Positions 18,990-31,500 of a stretch of 64,000 nucleotides of DNA are shown here, piece by piece (within the stretch, counting starts at the first letter, position 1; each line of letters begins with the position of its first letter). A program made the translations under genes and the position numbers. A model generated the notes under the pieces. It did no database searches, was not told the DNA's origin, and worked only from the letters and a program-made list of their open reading frames with translations. Source of the DNA: an uncultured Alphaproteobacteria bacterium (GTDB lineage: Bacteria; Pseudomonadota; Alphaproteobacteria; Methylaequorales; Methylaequoraceae); NCBI GenBank assembly GCA_902579395.1, contig CACHGK010000001.1, positions 209,036 through 273,035 on the forward strand, in the 5' to 3' direction.

Positions 18990-19217
18990 CTAGTTTATAA
19001 CAATCCATTTTTTTGTTTTAGAAATTGGTTTGTTCTCCTGAATTGAGACAAATTCACCGGTTTTATATTTATTTGATTCATCATGAACTGAGTATTTTTT
19101 TGACCTATTGATGTATTTTTTATAAACGGGATGCATAACCTTTCTACTTACTTTTACAGTTATTGTTTTATCTGACTTATCAGATACAACTATTCCTCTT
19201 AAAATTCTTTTGGGCAT
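18990..19217 (-). CDS. rpsQ: 30S ribosomal protein S17
   Basis: The 75-residue S17 starts [21 protein letters not shown] and ends in [10 protein letters not shown], matching the family OB fold. It is a primary 16S rRNA binder. It lies 7 bp after rpmC. Confidence 0.97.
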   Translation of the reverse strand: MPKRILRGIVVSDKSDKTITVKVSRKVMHPVYKKYINRSKKYSVHDESNKYKTGEFVSIQENKPISKTKKWIVIN

Positions 19218-19224
19218 AACTTTC

Positions 19225-19422
19225 CTATTTCTCTTTATTATTTTGATTGATTATTGTATTAATTCTGGCAATTTGTTTTCTTACCATACTTATTCTGGCT
19301 GTTTTTTCTAATTGACCTGAGCTCTTTTGAAAACGTAGATTTAATGATTCTTTTCTAAGCATGTTAATTTTTTCTCTTAATGCTTTACTATCGAGTTTTT
19401 TAAGTTCAGAAAACTTTTCCAT
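19225..19422 (-). CDS. rpmC: 50S ribosomal protein L29
   Basis: The 65-residue two-helix L29 has the motif [20 protein letters not shown]. It lies at the peptide exit tunnel near the trigger factor and SRP docking site. Its ATG overlaps the last base of rplP. Confidence 0.97.
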   Translation of the reverse strand: MEKFSELKKLDSKALREKINMLRKESLNLRFQKSSGQLEKTARISMVRKQIARINTIINQNNKEK

Positions 19423-19835
19423 TATGCACCTAGCCTTGTTACAAATTTTGTCTTGTTTGGAAGCTTCGCTGAAGCAAGTTCAAAGGCCTCAGATGCTAAA
19501 TTTTTAGGTACTCCATCTATTTCAAATAAGATCTTTCCTGGCTTAACTTTCGCTGCCCAGTATTCAACTGCCCCTTTGCCTTTACCTTGTCTAACTTCAG
19601 CAGGTTTTTTAGAAACAGGCACGTCTGGGAAGATCCTAATCCAAACTCTACCAGATCTTTTCAAATGTCTAGAAATACATCTTCGAGCAGACTCTATTTG
19701 TCTGGATGTAATCCTCGCAGGAGTTAGTGCCTTTAATCCAAATGCACCAAAGTTTAAGAAGTTCCCACCCTTCGAGACTCCATGCATTCTTCCTTTAAAT
19801 TGCTTTCTATATTTTGGTTTCTTTGGTTGTAACAT
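19422..19835 (-). CDS. rplP: 50S ribosomal protein L16
   Basis: The 137-residue L16 has [24 protein letters not shown]-like residues ([16 protein letters not shown]) and the loop [16 protein letters not shown]. It helps form the A-site tRNA and peptidyl transferase region. It lies 3 bp after rpsC. Confidence 0.98.
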   Translation of the reverse strand: MLQPKKPKYRKQFKGRMHGVSKGGNFLNFGAFGLKALTPARITSRQIESARRCISRHLKRSGRVWIRIFPDVPVSKKPAEVRQGKGKGAVEYWAAKVKPGKILFEIDGVPKNLASEAFELASAKLPNKTKFVTRLGA

Positions 19836-19838
19836 ATC

Positions 19839-20531
19839 TTATTTCTCTACTTTTGATAATTCTTCATTACTAATTTTATTATCGGACTCATTATCATTAC
19901 TGTCCCTGTCAAATTTTTCACCCTTAAATATCCAGACCTTTACACCACAAATACCATAAGTTGTATTAGCTCTTGAGACTCCGTAATCAACATCGGCTCT
20001 TAACGTATGAAGAGGCACTCTTCCCTCCCTATACCATTCGGTTCTAGCAATCTCTGCCCCACCTAATCTTCCGCTACAATTAACTCGTATTCCTTCTGCA
20101 CCAAGTCTCATAGCCGATTGCACTGCTCTTTTCATAGCCCTTCTAAATGCCACACGTTTTTCAAGTTGCTGTGCAATATTATCTGCAACAAGTTGCGAAT
20201 CTAATTCTGGTTTTTTTATCTCTACAATATTAATGCTCACCTCTCCACTAACCATCTTATTAACCGCTTTTTTTAATTTTTCAATATCAGAACCTTTTTT
20301 ACCAATAATTACACCAGGTCTTGAAGTATATAAAATTATATTTGCTAACTTTGCGGGTCTCTCAATAACAATTTTTGAGATTCCAGCCGAGCTAAGTTTT
20401 TTTTGTAAAAACTTTCTTAAATTAATATCTTCTTGAAGTAAGTCTGAATAACTTTTTTCTGAAAACCATCTGGACTCCCATGACTTAATTATTCCAAGTC
20501 TTAGACCTATTGGATTAGTTTTTTGACCCAT
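19839..20531 (-). CDS. rpsC: 30S ribosomal protein S3
   Basis: The 230-residue S3 starts [14 protein letters not shown], has the KH-domain motif [14 protein letters not shown] and a C-terminal domain with [20 protein letters not shown]. It forms part of the mRNA entry tunnel. The last 25 residues are an acidic Asn/Asp/Glu tail. It overlaps rplV by 17 bp. Confidence 0.98.
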   Translation of the reverse strand: MGQKTNPIGLRLGIIKSWESRWFSEKSYSDLLQEDINLRKFLQKKLSSAGISKIVIERPAKLANIILYTSRPGVIIGKKGSDIEKLKKAVNKMVSGEVSINIVEIKKPELDSQLVADNIAQQLEKRVAFRRAMKRAVQSAMRLGAEGIRVNCSGRLGGAEIARTEWYREGRVPLHTLRADVDYGVSRANTTYGICGVKVWIFKGEKFDRDSNDNESDNKISNEELSKVEK

Positions 20532-20946
20532 CTTTATCTTTCTTTTGTTGATTATTTAGTTTTTTTTCCTTAACGGACAATTCATCCTTTTCTTGAACCA
20601 TAATTCTTATTCTAGAAAAAGTTTTGAGAATTTTGCCTGCTCTTCCCCTAGCTCTTGGTCTGAATCTTTTCAAAACCATCGACTTGCCAACACTTGCTTC
20701 TTTAACAAATAGCTTGTCAATATCAAGTTGGTGATTGTTTTCTGCATTAGAAATCGCTGATTTAAGAATTTTTAATACTTCGTTTGAAATTCTTCTTTTT
20801 GAAAACTCGAGATTATTAATAGCCTTATCAACTTTCAATCCTCTTATTAACCCAAGTATTAAATTTGTTTTTTGAGGGCTAGATTTTAGTGATTTTCCTA
20901 TTGCTTTAACCACCATTGGTTCTTCTTTTTCAACTTTATTTGCCAT
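20515..20946 (-). CDS. rplV: 50S ribosomal protein L22
   Basis: The 143-residue L22 has the tunnel-lining beta hairpin region with [18 protein letters not shown], and [15 protein letters not shown] near the N-terminus. Short variable tails flank the core, with a Lys/Asp/Asn-rich C-terminus. It lies 14 bp after rpsS. Confidence 0.97.
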   Translation of the reverse strand: MANKVEKEEPMVVKAIGKSLKSSPQKTNLILGLIRGLKVDKAINNLEFSKRRISNEVLKILKSAISNAENNHQLDIDKLFVKEASVGKSMVLKRFRPRARGRAGKILKTFSRIRIMVQEKDELSVKEKKLNNQQKKDKDGSKN

Positions 20947-20960
20947 TTATCATAATTTCC

Positions 20961-21233
20961 TTAAGATGTTTTCTTATCAGCGTTATGTCCTTTGTAAGTT
21001 CTTGTTGGAGAAAATTCTCCAAACTTGTGTCCAACCATGTTCTCACTAACTGTGACAGGTATATGTTTTTTCCCGTTGTGTACCCCAAAAGTTAAACCAA
21101 CAAACTCAGGTAAAATTGTTGATCTTCTTGACCAAGTTTTGATTACGTCATTTCTACCAGAGCTTTTTACTGCCTCAGCTTTTTTGACTAAATACATATC
21201 AACAAACGGTCCTTTCCAAACTGATCTTGACAT
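20961..21233 (-). CDS. rpsS: 30S ribosomal protein S19
   Basis: The 90-residue S19 starts [18 protein letters not shown] and has [20 protein letters not shown] and [11 protein letters not shown]. It binds the 30S head next to S13. Its ATG overlaps the rplB stop codon by one base (TAATG). Confidence 0.98.
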   Translation of the reverse strand: MSRSVWKGPFVDMYLVKKAEAVKSSGRNDVIKTWSRRSTILPEFVGLTFGVHNGKKHIPVTVSENMVGHKFGEFSPTRTYKGHNADKKTS

Positions 21234-22057
21234 TATTTTTTACCTCTTTTTAATATATACTTATCTGTACGTTTATTTTTTCGAGTTTTCTTTCCTTTAG
21301 CAGAAAATCCTTTCCTTGATACCGGGTTACGTCCACCTGAGGTTCTTCCTTCACCACCACCATGAGGATGATCAACTGGATTCATTGCAACCCCCCTAAC
21401 AACTGGCCTTATTCCCATCCACCTTTTTCTTCCAGCTTTTCCTAGTTTTACATTCTTATTATCTGGATTTGATACCATACCAATTGTTGCTCTACACTCT
21501 ATTCTCACTAATCTGATTTCACCAGATGAAAGCTTTATTTGAGCGTACTCAGAATCCTTGCCAACTAATTGACTGTAGGTTCCAGCAGATCTATTTAATT
21601 GACCACCCTTTCCTGGCTTCATTTCTACGTTATGTATTAATGTATCTGTAGGTATATTTTTCAATTGCATGCAGTTGCCAACCTTAATCTCTGCCTTATC
21701 CGAAGAAACTAATTTATCGCCAATCTTTAGATTTTGAGGCGATATAATGTAAGAGTGGTTTCCATCTTCATACTTTACAAGAGCAATATTGGCAGTTCTA
21801 TTTGGATCATATTCTATTCTTTCAACTGTTGCGATCTTATCCAACAAGTTTCTCTTAAAATCAATAATACGATACTTTCTTTTGTGCCCACCACCTTGAC
21901 GCCTTGCAGTTAAGTGACCAAAATTATTTCTTCCTCCACTTTTTGTCAGACCTTTAGTTAGTTTTTTAAATGAACTACCTTTGTAAAGATCACTTTTATC
22001 AGTTAAAACCAATCCTCTTTGTCCTGCTGTATTGGGTTTATATTGTTTTAATGCCAT
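21233..22057 (-). CDS. rplB: 50S ribosomal protein L2
   Basis: The 274-residue L2 starts [17 protein letters not shown] and contains [19 protein letters not shown], whose His is needed for peptidyl transferase assembly in the family. Normal length. It lies 3 bp after rplW. Confidence 0.99.
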   Translation of the reverse strand: MALKQYKPNTAGQRGLVLTDKSDLYKGSSFKKLTKGLTKSGGRNNFGHLTARRQGGGHKRKYRIIDFKRNLLDKIATVERIEYDPNRTANIALVKYEDGNHSYIISPQNLKIGDKLVSSDKAEIKVGNCMQLKNIPTDTLIHNVEMKPGKGGQLNRSAGTYSQLVGKDSEYAQIKLSSGEIRLVRIECRATIGMVSNPDNKNVKLGKAGRKRWMGIRPVVRGVAMNPVDHPHGGGEGRTSGGRNPVSRKGFSAKGKKTRKNKRTDKYILKRGKK

Positions 22058-22060
22058 CGT

Positions 22061-22366
22061 TTACTTTACCTCAACTGTTGTATCAATAGTATTGCCCTCT
22101 GCTAACTTAACGAATGCCTTTTTAAAATCAGGTCTTTTACCCTTAATATTTCTAAATTTTTTAATTTTTCCATTTTGATTTAAAGTATTAACAGACAAAA
22201 CCTTAACATTAAAAAGTTTTTCAACAGCTTGTTTAATTTCAGGTTTTTTGGACTTAGGTGAAACTTTGAAAACATAATAATTAAATTGTGAAACATAAGT
22301 AGATTTTTCAGAAACAAGAGGGTTTCTAATTACTTCATAAATTTTCTGAGATGAAATCTTATTCAT
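22061..22366 (-). CDS. rplW: 50S ribosomal protein L23
   Basis: The 101-residue L23 has IRNPLVSEKSTYVSQFNYYVF and the helix KPEIKQAVEKLFNVKVLSVN. It lies at the tunnel exit and docks trigger factor and SRP. Its ATG overlaps the rplD stop by 4 bp. Confidence 0.97.
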   Translation of the reverse strand: MNKISSQKIYEVIRNPLVSEKSTYVSQFNYYVFKVSPKSKKPEIKQAVEKLFNVKVLSVNTLNQNGKIKKFRNIKGKRPDFKKAFVKLAEGNTIDTTVEVK

Positions 22367-22998
22367 TTAATAAACCTTTCTTGGATGCCTGTTAGTGCAT
22401 TCTCTGAAAAAACAAGAAAATCTCTTTTTAAGATGTCATATACGTTAAGTCCCGCAAGTGGGAGTACATCAACTTTTGGAACATTTTTTGAGGCAATAAA
22501 AAAATTTTTATCAATTTCTGAGTGGTCTATGAACAATGCTGAATCTATCTTCATATTGTTGAGTTTATTCTTAAATAGACTCGTTTTTGGTTTTGAAATC
22601 TTGAATTCATTTAAGATTTTCAATTTTCCATCTTTTAATTTTTTGGATAAGGTCATTTTAAGAGCTAGTCTCTTTATCCTCTTTGGGAGTTTATGCTCGT
22701 GCGACCTAACTTGAGGACCAAAAATTACAGCACCTCCGCGCATTTGTGGAGACCTTTTGCTGCCTTGGCGAGCGCTTCCTGTCCCTTTTTGCTTAAATGG
22801 TTTTTTTGTTGTCCCAGATATCTCTGAGATACCCTTTGTTTTGTGATTACCACTTCTCTTTTTTGCTAATTGATACCTTACCATTCTATGAATAATATCC
22901 TCTTTAACTTCGATACCAAATATTGATTTGTCGAGATTTATCTCTTTTATTTTTTTATTATCAAAAGAACTTATATTTTCCTTTATAGACGTCATCAA
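22363..22998 (-). CDS. rplD: 50S ribosomal protein L4
   Basis: The 211-residue L4 has the extended loop FKQKGTGSARQGSKRSPQMR and the motif GGAVIFGPQVRSHEHKLPKR. In E. coli L4 represses the S10 operon through the rpsJ leader; here rpsJ follows tuf by only 21 bp, so there is no room for that leader. It overlaps rplC and rplW by 4 bp each. Confidence 0.98.
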   Translation of the reverse strand: MMTSIKENISSFDNKKIKEINLDKSIFGIEVKEDIIHRMVRYQLAKKRSGNHKTKGISEISGTTKKPFKQKGTGSARQGSKRSPQMRGGAVIFGPQVRSHEHKLPKRIKRLALKMTLSKKLKDGKLKILNEFKISKPKTSLFKNKLNNMKIDSALFIDHSEIDKNFFIASKNVPKVDVLPLAGLNVYDILKRDFLVFSENALTGIQERFIK

Positions 22999-23900
22999 TT
23001 ATTTTCCTGATCAGATTTTTCTTTATCATTATCATTTTTAGCTTCTGGAACAAGATTGTCCTTAACTTCTTTATTTTCTTCAATAGCTATATTCTTTTGA
23101 AGTTTAGCATCGTCGCTATTTTTTTTTGTTTGGACTTCAGAGTTACTTTGGTCCTGTTTAATAGCCTCGACAGGTGGGTTATTTTGATTATTATTGTCAT
23201 CGTTATTGTTTTGTTGTTCAACATTATTTTCCAATGAATTTGATTTTTCGTTATTCGCTTTTATATCTTGATTTTTTTTAACAGAATCAACTATTCTTAT
23301 TACCGAACCTTTATGACCTGGTACAGCGCCTTTAACAACCAAAAGGTTATTAACAGTGTCAATGTTGAGGACTTTCAAATTTTGGATCGTAACCTTTTTA
23401 TTACCTAGCCTACCAGCCATTTTTTTTCCTTTAAAAACCTTTCCAGGATCTTGGCATTGTCCTGTAGACCCATGGGATCTGTGAGAAATAGAAACTCCGT
23501 GTGTAGCTCTATTTCCAGAAAAATTATGCCTTTTCATTCCTCCAGCAAAACCCTTACCAATAGAGTTAGATGAAACATCTATGTACTGTCCGACAACAAA
23601 GCTTGATACATTTAGACTTTCACCTACTTTAAAATTGTTTGATTCAGATACTCTAAACTCCTTGCATTGAGAAAAAGATTTAAGGTTATTTTTTTTTAAA
23701 AAACCTAGGAAAGATTTATTTGCTTTCTTTTCTGAATAACCATGCGAAAGTGTTATCGAATTATAGCCGTGCTTTTCCAAATTTTTTATTGATACAACTT
23801 TACAATCCTTGACTTGAAGAATTGTCACAGAGTGATTAACCATATTCTTATCATAAAATCTAGACATTCCAATTTTTTCTGCTAATAAACCAATTCTCAT
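22995..23900 (-). CDS. rplC: 50S ribosomal protein L3 with long low-complexity C-terminal tail
   Basis: The L3 core (residues about 1-207) has the family segment GKGFAGGMKRHNFSGNRATHG and GSTGQCQDPGKVFKGKKMAG, which carries the site methylated in some bacteria. A tail of about 94 residues follows, made of Asn, Asp, Gln, Glu, Lys and Ser. L3 lies near the peptidyl transferase centre. The tail is far longer than the usual few variable residues; its role is unknown. Confidence 0.97.
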   Translation of the reverse strand: MRIGLLAEKIGMSRFYDKNMVNHSVTILQVKDCKVVSIKNLEKHGYNSITLSHGYSEKKANKSFLGFLKKNNLKSFSQCKEFRVSESNNFKVGESLNVSSFVVGQYIDVSSNSIGKGFAGGMKRHNFSGNRATHGVSISHRSHGSTGQCQDPGKVFKGKKMAGRLGNKKVTIQNLKVLNIDTVNNLLVVKGAVPGHKGSVIRIVDSVKKNQDIKANNEKSNSLENNVEQQNNNDDNNNQNNPPVEAIKQDQSNSEVQTKKNSDDAKLQKNIAIEENKEVKDNLVPEAKNDNDKEKSDQENN

Positions 23901-23914
23901 TATTTCATCTCTTT

Positions 23915-24223
23915 TTATAATTTAATTTCAATATCAACACCTGCAGCCAACTCAAGCTTTTGCAAAGCATCGACAGTTTGAGGAGTCCACTCAGTTATAT
24001 CCATCATCCTCTTGTGAGTTCTTAATTCAAGTTGGTCTCTTGATTTTTTATCAACATGAGGAGATTTAAGAACTGTAAATTTTTCAATTATAGTTGGTAA
24101 CGGAATTGGACCTTTGACATTCGCTCCTGTTCTTTTCGCAGTGTTTACAATTTCCAAAGTCGTTTGATCTAGTATTCTATGATCAAAGGCTTTAAGTCTT
24201 ATGCGAATATTTTGGTTTGCCAT
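23915..24223 (-). CDS. rpsJ: 30S ribosomal protein S10 / NusE
   Basis: The 102-residue S10 has [20 protein letters not shown] and [20 protein letters not shown]. Besides its ribosomal role it acts as NusE in antitermination with NusB (62245-62703). It lies 21 bp after tuf, so the str and S10 operons are probably read as one. Confidence 0.98.
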   Translation of the reverse strand: MANQNIRIRLKAFDHRILDQTTLEIVNTAKRTGANVKGPIPLPTIIEKFTVLKSPHVDKKSRDQLELRTHKRMMDITEWTPQTVDALQKLELAAGVDIEIKL

Positions 24224-24244
24224 GCTTATGATCCTTATTCAAAC

Positions 24245-25435
24245 CTATTCGATTATTTCAGCAACAACACCAGCACCAACGGTTCTTCCGCCCTCTCTGA
24301 TTGCGAATTTTAAACCTTTATCCATTGCAATAGGTGTTAGTAGCTCTACTGTTACAGAAACATTATCACCAGGCATTACCATCTCAGTTCCCGACGGAAG
24401 TTCAATTGTTCCCGTAACGTCAGTTGTTCGAAAATAAAACTGAGGTCTATAATTTTTAAAGAATGGCGTATGCCTTCCACCTTCGTCTTTGTTTAAGACA
24501 TAGGCCTCTGCTTTAAATTTTTTGTGCGGTTTAATAGAGCCTGGCTTAGCAAGAACTTGTCCTCTTTCAACCTCTTCTCTTTTTGTACCTCTCAAAAGCA
24601 CTCCAACATTATCGCCTGCCTCTCCCCTGTCCAAAAGTTTTCTGAACATCTCAACTCCAGTGCACACAGTCTTTTGTGTTTCCTTAATTCCAGTAATTTC
24701 TATTTCATCGTTTACATTGACTACTCCTCGCTCAACTCTACCAGTTACGACCGTTCCCCTGCCTGATATTGAAAAAACATCCTCAATTGGCATTAAAAAG
24801 TCTTGATCAAGTGGTCGAGCTGGCTGAGGTATATGTTCGTCAACCTTTTGCATTAACTCAAGGATAGCTTTTTTTCCAGTATCCTCATTTGAATCTTCAA
24901 TAGCAGATAATGCTGAGCCTTTAACTATTGGTATGTTATCACCATCAAATTCGTACTTGGATAACAATTCTCTCACTTCCATTTCCACTAAATCTAGCAA
25001 CTCTGGGTCATCAACTTGATCTACTTTATTCATAAATACTACAATTGAGGGCACACCGACTTGTCTCGCTAACAAGATATGTTCTTTTGTTTGCGGCATT
25101 GGTCCATCAGCAGCTGATACAACAAGTATTGCCCCGTCCATTTGAGCAGCGCCTGTAATCATGTTTTTAACATAATCGGCATGCCCTGGACAATCCACAT
25201 GAGCATAATGTCTTTTTTCGGTTTGGTATTCAACATGTGCTGTCGAAATAGTTATTCCTCTTTCTTTTTCTTCAGGTGCCTTATCTATCTGAGCATAATC
25301 CATTGCTGTGGCTCCCCCAGTTTCTGCTAAGACTTTAGTAATTGCTGCAGTTAATGTTGTCTTCCCGTGATCAACATGACCAATTGTTCCTATGTTACAG
25401 TGAGGTTTGCTTCTATCAAATTTTTCTTTTGCCAT
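24245..25435 (-). CDS. tuf: Elongation factor Tu
   Basis: The 396-residue GTPase brings aminoacyl-tRNA to the ribosome. G1 GHVDHGKT is at residues 19-26, G3 DCPGHADYV near 81 and G4 NKVDQVDD near 136. Domains II and III are complete, with the C-terminus [15 protein letters not shown]. It lies 24 bp after fusA. Only one copy is in this window. Confidence 0.99.
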   Translation of the reverse strand: MAKEKFDRSKPHCNIGTIGHVDHGKTTLTAAITKVLAETGGATAMDYAQIDKAPEEKERGITISTAHVEYQTEKRHYAHVDCPGHADYVKNMITGAAQMDGAILVVSAADGPMPQTKEHILLARQVGVPSIVVFMNKVDQVDDPELLDLVEMEVRELLSKYEFDGDNIPIVKGSALSAIEDSNEDTGKKAILELMQKVDEHIPQPARPLDQDFLMPIEDVFSISGRGTVVTGRVERGVVNVNDEIEITGIKETQKTVCTGVEMFRKLLDRGEAGDNVGVLLRGTKREEVERGQVLAKPGSIKPHKKFKAEAYVLNKDEGGRHTPFFKNYRPQFYFRTTDVTGTIELPSGTEMVMPGDNVSVTVELLTPIAMDKGLKFAIREGGRTVGAGVVAEIIE

Positions 25436-25459
25436 TTTTATTACTCCTTCATAAATAAG

Positions 25460-27541
25460 TTAACCAGAAACTTTTTCTTTGACTTCCTCAGCAACATTAT
25501 GAGGAACTTCTTCATAATGATCAAAAGTCATTGTATAACTTGCCCTACCCTGGCTCATAGAGCGTAAATTATTTACATATCCAAACATATTGGCAAGTGG
25601 GACCATGCCATTTACAACATGATTAACCCCTCTTTGTTCCATGCCTGAAACTTGTCCTCTTCTTGAATTTAAATCTCCAATAATATCTCCCATATAATCT
25701 TCAGGAGTAACAACTTCAACTTTCATCATCGGCTCTAAAAGAACGGCTTTTGCTTTAGGCATAGCTTCTCTAAAAGCAGCTCTTGCAGCGATTTCAAAAG
25801 CCATAACACTTGAGTCAACATCATGAAATGCTCCATCCACAAGCGTACATTTAAAATCTATTACTGGAAATCCAGCAAGAAACCCAGTCTCGGTTGATGA
25901 TTTTATACCTTTTTCTACACCTGGTATATATTCCTTCGGAACTCTTCCACCTACAATTTTACTCTCAAAAACAACACCACCACCTTTTTCTAAAGGTTCA
26001 AAATCCATAACTACCTTTGCGAACTGACCTGCACCTCCAGACTGTTTTTTGTGTGTGTAATCAATTGAAGCAGATTGTGTGATTGTTTCCCTGTAAGCCA
26101 CTTGAGGGGCACCAACTGTTGCGTCAACTTTAAATTCCCTCAACATTCTATCTACTAAAATTTCTAAATGTAGTTCACCCATTCCTTTCATGACTGTTTG
26201 ACCCGATTCATGATCTATGCTGACCTTAAACGAGGGGTCTTCTGCAGCCAACCTCTGGAGAGCAATACCCATTTTCTCTTGATCAGCTTTAGTCTTTGGC
26301 TCTACAGCCACTTCAATAACAGGGTCTGGGAATTCCATTCTTTCCAAAATGACTGCATTCTCAGCCTCACAAAGTGTATCACCTGTTGTTGTATCTTTTA
26401 ATCCGGCAACTGCAATAATATCACCTGCGTGAGCAGTTTTAATGTCCTCTCTTGAATTTGAATGCATTTGAAGCATCCTCCCAAATCTCTCTCTTTTATC
26501 TTTTACAGAATTAAGAATTGAACTTCCAGCTTCTACTTTACCTGAATAAACTCTCATGAAGGTTAGAGAACCTACAAATGGGTCATTCATAATTTTAAAT
26601 GCTAAAGCAGAGAAAGGTTCATCATCTGAACTTTTTCTAATAATGGATTCATCTTCACTTTGATACTTTACCCCTTTTATTGCTGGAACGTCTAAGGGTG
26701 ATGGCAAAAAATCAACAACTGCATCAAGCATAGGTTGAACACCCTTATTCTTGAATGCACTTCCACATAAAACAGGAACAAACTTACTGCTTATTGTGCC
26801 TTTTCTTATAAGAGATTTTAACTCACTCTCAGATGGAGTATTACCATCAAGATATTTTTCCATAATTGAGTCATCTAGCTCTACAACAGTCTCTACTAAT
26901 TTTTCTCTATATTTGTTTGCTTCCTCTAACATATCAGCAGGTATTTCTTCATCAGAAAATTTAGCGCCAAGCGTTTCTTCCTGCCAAACTACAGCCTTCA
27001 TTCTTACTAAATCTACTATCCCTTTAAAATTAGATTCGGAGCCAAGCGGCAACTGTATTACTAATGGGGTAGCGCCTAGTCTATCGACAATCATATCTAC
27101 GCATCTATAAAAGTTAGCACCAATTCTATCCATTTTATTTACAAAGCACATACGTGGCACACCATATTTATCGGCCTGTCGCCAGACTGTCTCTGATTGA
27201 GGTTCTACACCAGCAACTGAATCGAAAACACAAACACTTCCGTCAAGCACTCTTAAAGATCTTTCAACTTCAATTGTAAAATCAACATGTCCAGGTGTAT
27301 CAATAATATTTATTCTTTTGTCTTTCCAAAAACATGTTGTGGCAGCTGAGGTTATGGTTATCCCTCTTTCTTGTTCTTGTTCCATCCAATCCATAGTAGC
27401 CGCACCATCATGAACCTCTCCTATTTTATGAGAAACCCCAGTATAATAAAGAATTCTTTCAGTAGTTGTTGTTTTACCTGCATCAATATGAGCCATGATG
27501 CCAATATTTCTATAATTATTTAAATCTGTTTTTCTACTCAT
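25460..27541 (-). CDS. fusA: Elongation factor G
   Basis: EF-G is the translocation GTPase. From the ATG at 27541 it has 693 residues, with P-loop [15 protein letters not shown]3 DTPGHVDF and G4 NKMDRIG, and complete domains II-V ([20 protein letters not shown] in domain IV). A GTG three codons upstream is in frame, but the ATG matches the family start MSRKTDL and is preceded by AGGTGG. It starts 2 bp after the rpsG stop. Confidence 0.98.
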   Translation of the reverse strand: MSRKTDLNNYRNIGIMAHIDAGKTTTTERILYYTGVSHKIGEVHDGAATMDWMEQEQERGITITSAATTCFWKDKRINIIDTPGHVDFTIEVERSLRVLDGSVCVFDSVAGVEPQSETVWRQADKYGVPRMCFVNKMDRIGANFYRCVDMIVDRLGATPLVIQLPLGSESNFKGIVDLVRMKAVVWQEETLGAKFSDEEIPADMLEEANKYREKLVETVVELDDSIMEKYLDGNTPSESELKSLIRKGTISSKFVPVLCGSAFKNKGVQPMLDAVVDFLPSPLDVPAIKGVKYQSEDESIIRKSSDDEPFSALAFKIMNDPFVGSLTFMRVYSGKVEAGSSILNSVKDKRERFGRMLQMHSNSREDIKTAHAGDIIAVAGLKDTTTGDTLCEAENAVILERMEFPDPVIEVAVEPKTKADQEKMGIALQRLAAEDPSFKVSIDHESGQTVMKGMGELHLEILVDRMLREFKVDATVGAPQVAYRETITQSASIDYTHKKQSGGAGQFAKVVMDFEPLEKGGGVVFESKIVGGRVPKEYIPGVEKGIKSSTETGFLAGFPVIDFKCTLVDGAFHDVDSSVMAFEIAARAAFREAMPKAKAVLLEPMMKVEVVTPEDYMGDIIGDLNSRRGQVSGMEQRGVNHVVNGMVPLANMFGYVNNLRSMSQGRASYTMTFDHYEEVPHNVAEEVKEKVSG

Positions 27542-27543
27542 AA

Positions 27544-28023
<480 letters not shown>

Positions 28024-28395
28024 CTACTTAGGTCTTTTAGCTCCATATTTGGATCTTCTTTGTTTTCTATTTTTTACACCTTCGGTATCAAGAATTCCTC
28101 TAAGAACGTGATACCTAACACCCGGTAAATCCTTAACTCTTCCACCTCTAATTAAAACTACTGAGTGTTCCTGAAGATTATGACCTTCTCCTGGAATGTA
28201 GCTTGTGACTTCAAAACCATTAGTAAGTTTTACTCTAGCTACCTTTCTTAATGCTGAATTCGGCTTCTTTGGAGTAGTTGTATAAACACGAGTGCAAACT
28301 CCTCTTTTTTGAGGGCAACTTTCAAGTGCAGGAACTTTATTCCTTTTTAATTGCTTAGATCTTGGTGATCTAATTAACTGGTTAATAGTAGGCAT
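28024..28395 (-). CDS. rpsL: 30S ribosomal protein S12
   Basis: The 123-residue S12 has [18 protein letters not shown], with the Lys that is changed in streptomycin-resistant mutants of other bacteria, and the conserved [10 protein letters not shown] loop. These residues are of the drug-sensitive type. It is the first gene of the str operon, 108 bp after rpoC. Confidence 0.98.
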   Translation of the reverse strand: MPTINQLIRSPRSKQLKRNKVPALESCPQKRGVCTRVYTTTPKKPNSALRKVARVKLTNGFEVTSYIPGEGHNLQEHSVVLIRGGRVKDLPGVRYHVLRGILDTEGVKNRKQRRSKYGAKRPK

Positions 28396-28458
28396 TTTTT
28401 CCTCAAAATTAAGTTAGAAATTGTGTTTGGTTTTTAACCACTACCAATTATTGCTTGG

Positions 28459-28486
28459 AAATTATCATATCTCAATTTGCTGTCAA
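28459..28486 (-). promoter_or_regulatory. Promoter candidate upstream of rpsL
   Basis: In the 108 bp between rpoC and rpsL there is a perfect TTGACA (28481-28486, minus strand). The -10 is uncertain: TAATTT (28459-28464) lies 16 bp away, while better-looking TATGAT and GATAAT are too close (11 and 14 bp). Just upstream, a 4-bp GAAC-AAA-GTTC hairpin followed by a T-tract spans the rpoC stop codon and may be a weak terminator. Confidence 0.4.
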
Positions 28487-28503
28487 CTGTAGATAAAAAA
28501 AAA

Positions 28504-31500
28504 TTATGAACTTTGTTCTCCACTCTCAGTGGCTTTGCTTAATAGTTCTTTGTCTTTTTTATTAGCCTCTAACTTAACTTGTGACATGAAAGATCCTGTG
28601 CCACATGGGACAAGCCTTCCTACGATTACATTTTCTTTTAAGCCCATTAAGCTATCAACTTTTCCTGAAACAGACGCTTCAGTCAAAACTCTAGTTGTTT
28701 CTTGAAATGAGGCTGCAGACACGAAGCTGTCAGTTTGCAAGGATGCTTTAGTAATTCCAAGTAATATTTGGTGACCTTTTGCAATTTTTCTATTTTCTTT
28801 CTCAGCTTTGGCATTTTGTTCATTAAATTCTTTTCTACTTACTTGTTCTCCAGCTAATAAAGTTGTTTCTCCAGCATCAGTAACTTCAACTTTTTGCATC
28901 ATCTGCCTAACGATTACTTCAATGTGTTTATCATTAATCTTTACACCCTGAAGTCTATAAACATCTTGAACTTCTTTTGTTAGATAAGTAGCCAAAGCTT
29001 CAACTCCTTTTACTCTTAAAATATCATGAGGGACAGAGTTGCCATCGACTAATATATCACCAATTTCAACATAATCTCCCTCTTGTACAGTTAAATGTTT
29101 AGATTTTGAAATTACATACTCAACAGGTTCAAATTTTGAATCATCTGGAACAATAGATATTTTCCTTTTCATTTTGTAATCTTTTCCGAACTCAATTTTG
29201 CCAGAAACTTCAGCAATTATTGCGTGATCTTTCGGTTTCCTTGCTTCAAATAATTCTGCCACTCTGGGTAGACCACCGGTTATGTCTTTTGTTTTACTCG
29301 ATTCTCTGGGAACTCTAGCAATTATATCACCTTGTTTAATATTTTGATCATTATTTACACTAATTATTGAGTCAACAGTTAATTCGTAATTGGCATCACT
29401 TCCATTCTCTAAAACAAGAACTTTACTATTAGATTTTTTATCGTGAATTTCTATCCGAGGAACTAAATCCTGATTTTTAGCTTGTTGCTTCCAATCCATT
29501 ACAATATTGCTTGATAGCCCAGTAGATTCGTCAATTATTTCTCTAGTAGTCATCCCCTCTTCAAGATCTTTAAATTTTACTATACCATCAATTTGAGCAA
29601 TGATAGGTAATGTAAACGGATCCCATTCTGCAATAATATCATTTGGTTTGACTTTTTCTCCATCGTTAAAATTTATTTTACATCCAAATGGCAACCTATG
29701 CTTTGCCCTCTCTTTATTTTTTTCATCTAGTACCAGCAGTGATGCGTTTCTAGACATATTAATATGATTACCATTACTGTCTTTTGCTGACTTGAGGTTT
29801 ATATATTTAGCAGATCCTTTGACCTTAGACTCAATATTGGAAATTTCTGTACCTTTTTGGGCTGCTCCACCAATGTGAAAAGTTCTCATTGTCAATTGTG
29901 TGCCTGGTTCTCCTATTGACTGAGCAGCAATAACACCAACTGCCTCTCCTACATTAACAAGTGTTCCTCTAGCTAAGTCTCTACCATAACATTTCGCACA
30001 AACCCCAAACTCTGCCTCACAACTAAGAACAGATCTAACTTTTATTTTTTCAAATCCAACTTTATCAATGAATGGAAGATGTTCCTCTGAAACAATATCG
30101 CCCGATTTTGCTATAACCTTATTATTTTCTTTATCAATTAAATCTTCAGCTAGAGTTCTTCCAAGCACTCTTTCCGACAAAGGTTCAACTACTTCACCAC
30201 CTTCCACTAATTCATTCAGTGTTATAAACTTAGAAGTGAAGCAATCTGGTACAGTAATTATTGAATCTTGTGCAACATCAACCAATCTTCTGGTCAAGTA
30301 ACCTGAATTTGCTGTTTTTAAAGCTGTATCTGCTAGTCCTTTTCTTGCTCCATGACTTGAATTAAAATATTCTAAAACTGTTAAACCTTCTTTAAAATTA
30401 GAAACAATTGGGGTTTCAATGATTTCTCCAGATGGTTTTGCCATAAGGCCCCTCATGCCTGATAGCTGCTTTAATTGGGCAGCTGATCCTCTCGCACCTG
30501 AATCTGCCATCATGTAAACAGAATTAAAGTTTTCAACTTTATCTGTTTCGCTTGGGACAAGAATCTTCATCATCTCATCTGCAACGGAGTCGGAACATTT
30601 TGCCCATGCATCAACAACTTTGTTGTATTTTTCTCCTTTTGTTATTAAACCCTCCGAATATTGTTTTTCGTAGGATTTTACTTTCTTTTCAGTCTCTTCT
30701 AAAAGATCAGATTTTTTTGATGGTATTAAAAGGTCATCCTTACCGAAAGAAATACCTGCTTTGCAAGCTTCTCTAAAACCAATTTCCATTAATTTATCAG
30801 CAAAAATTACTGTTTTCTTCTGCCCACAATGTCTGTAAACTAGATCGATAGCATTGCTAATTTCTTTTTTTGTCAACACTTTGTTAATTATGTCAAAACT
30901 TACTTTTGGATGACGTGGAAGAACTTCACTTAATAACATTCTGCCTGGGGTTGTTGAAACGGTTTGAGCGATTGGCTCAAAATTCTCGTTTACTGTATTA
31001 AACCTGCATTTAATGCTTGCGTGAAGGGAAACATTTTTTTGATCAATTGCGATTAATAACTCTTCGATTGAAGAAAAGATCATTCCTTCGCCTAACCCTC
31101 CTGGACTTTTTAAACTAAGATAGTAAAGTCCAAGTATCATATCCTGAGATGGAACAATAATCGGCTTTCCATTGGCTGGCGACAAAATATTATTGGTTGA
31201 CATCATTAGCACCCTTGCCTCAAGCTGAGATTCTAATGATAATGGAACATGAACAGCCATTTGATCACCATCAAAGTCTGCATTAAATGCTGTACAAACC
31301 AATGGATGAAGTTGGATAGCTTTGCCTTCAATAAGGGTTGGCTCAAAGGCTTGGATGCCAAGACGATGGAGTGTTGGAGCTCTATTTAAAAGGACTGGAT
31401 GTTCCCTTATTACTTCTGCAAGAATATCCCATACCTCTGGTCTTTCTTTCTCAACCATTTTTTTTGCGGCTTTAACTGTAGTTGCTAGATTATATTTTTC

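Noticed and set aside
24524-24806. Two plus-strand frames opposite tuf
   Set aside because: They are shadows of the strongly conserved EF-Tu coding sequence.
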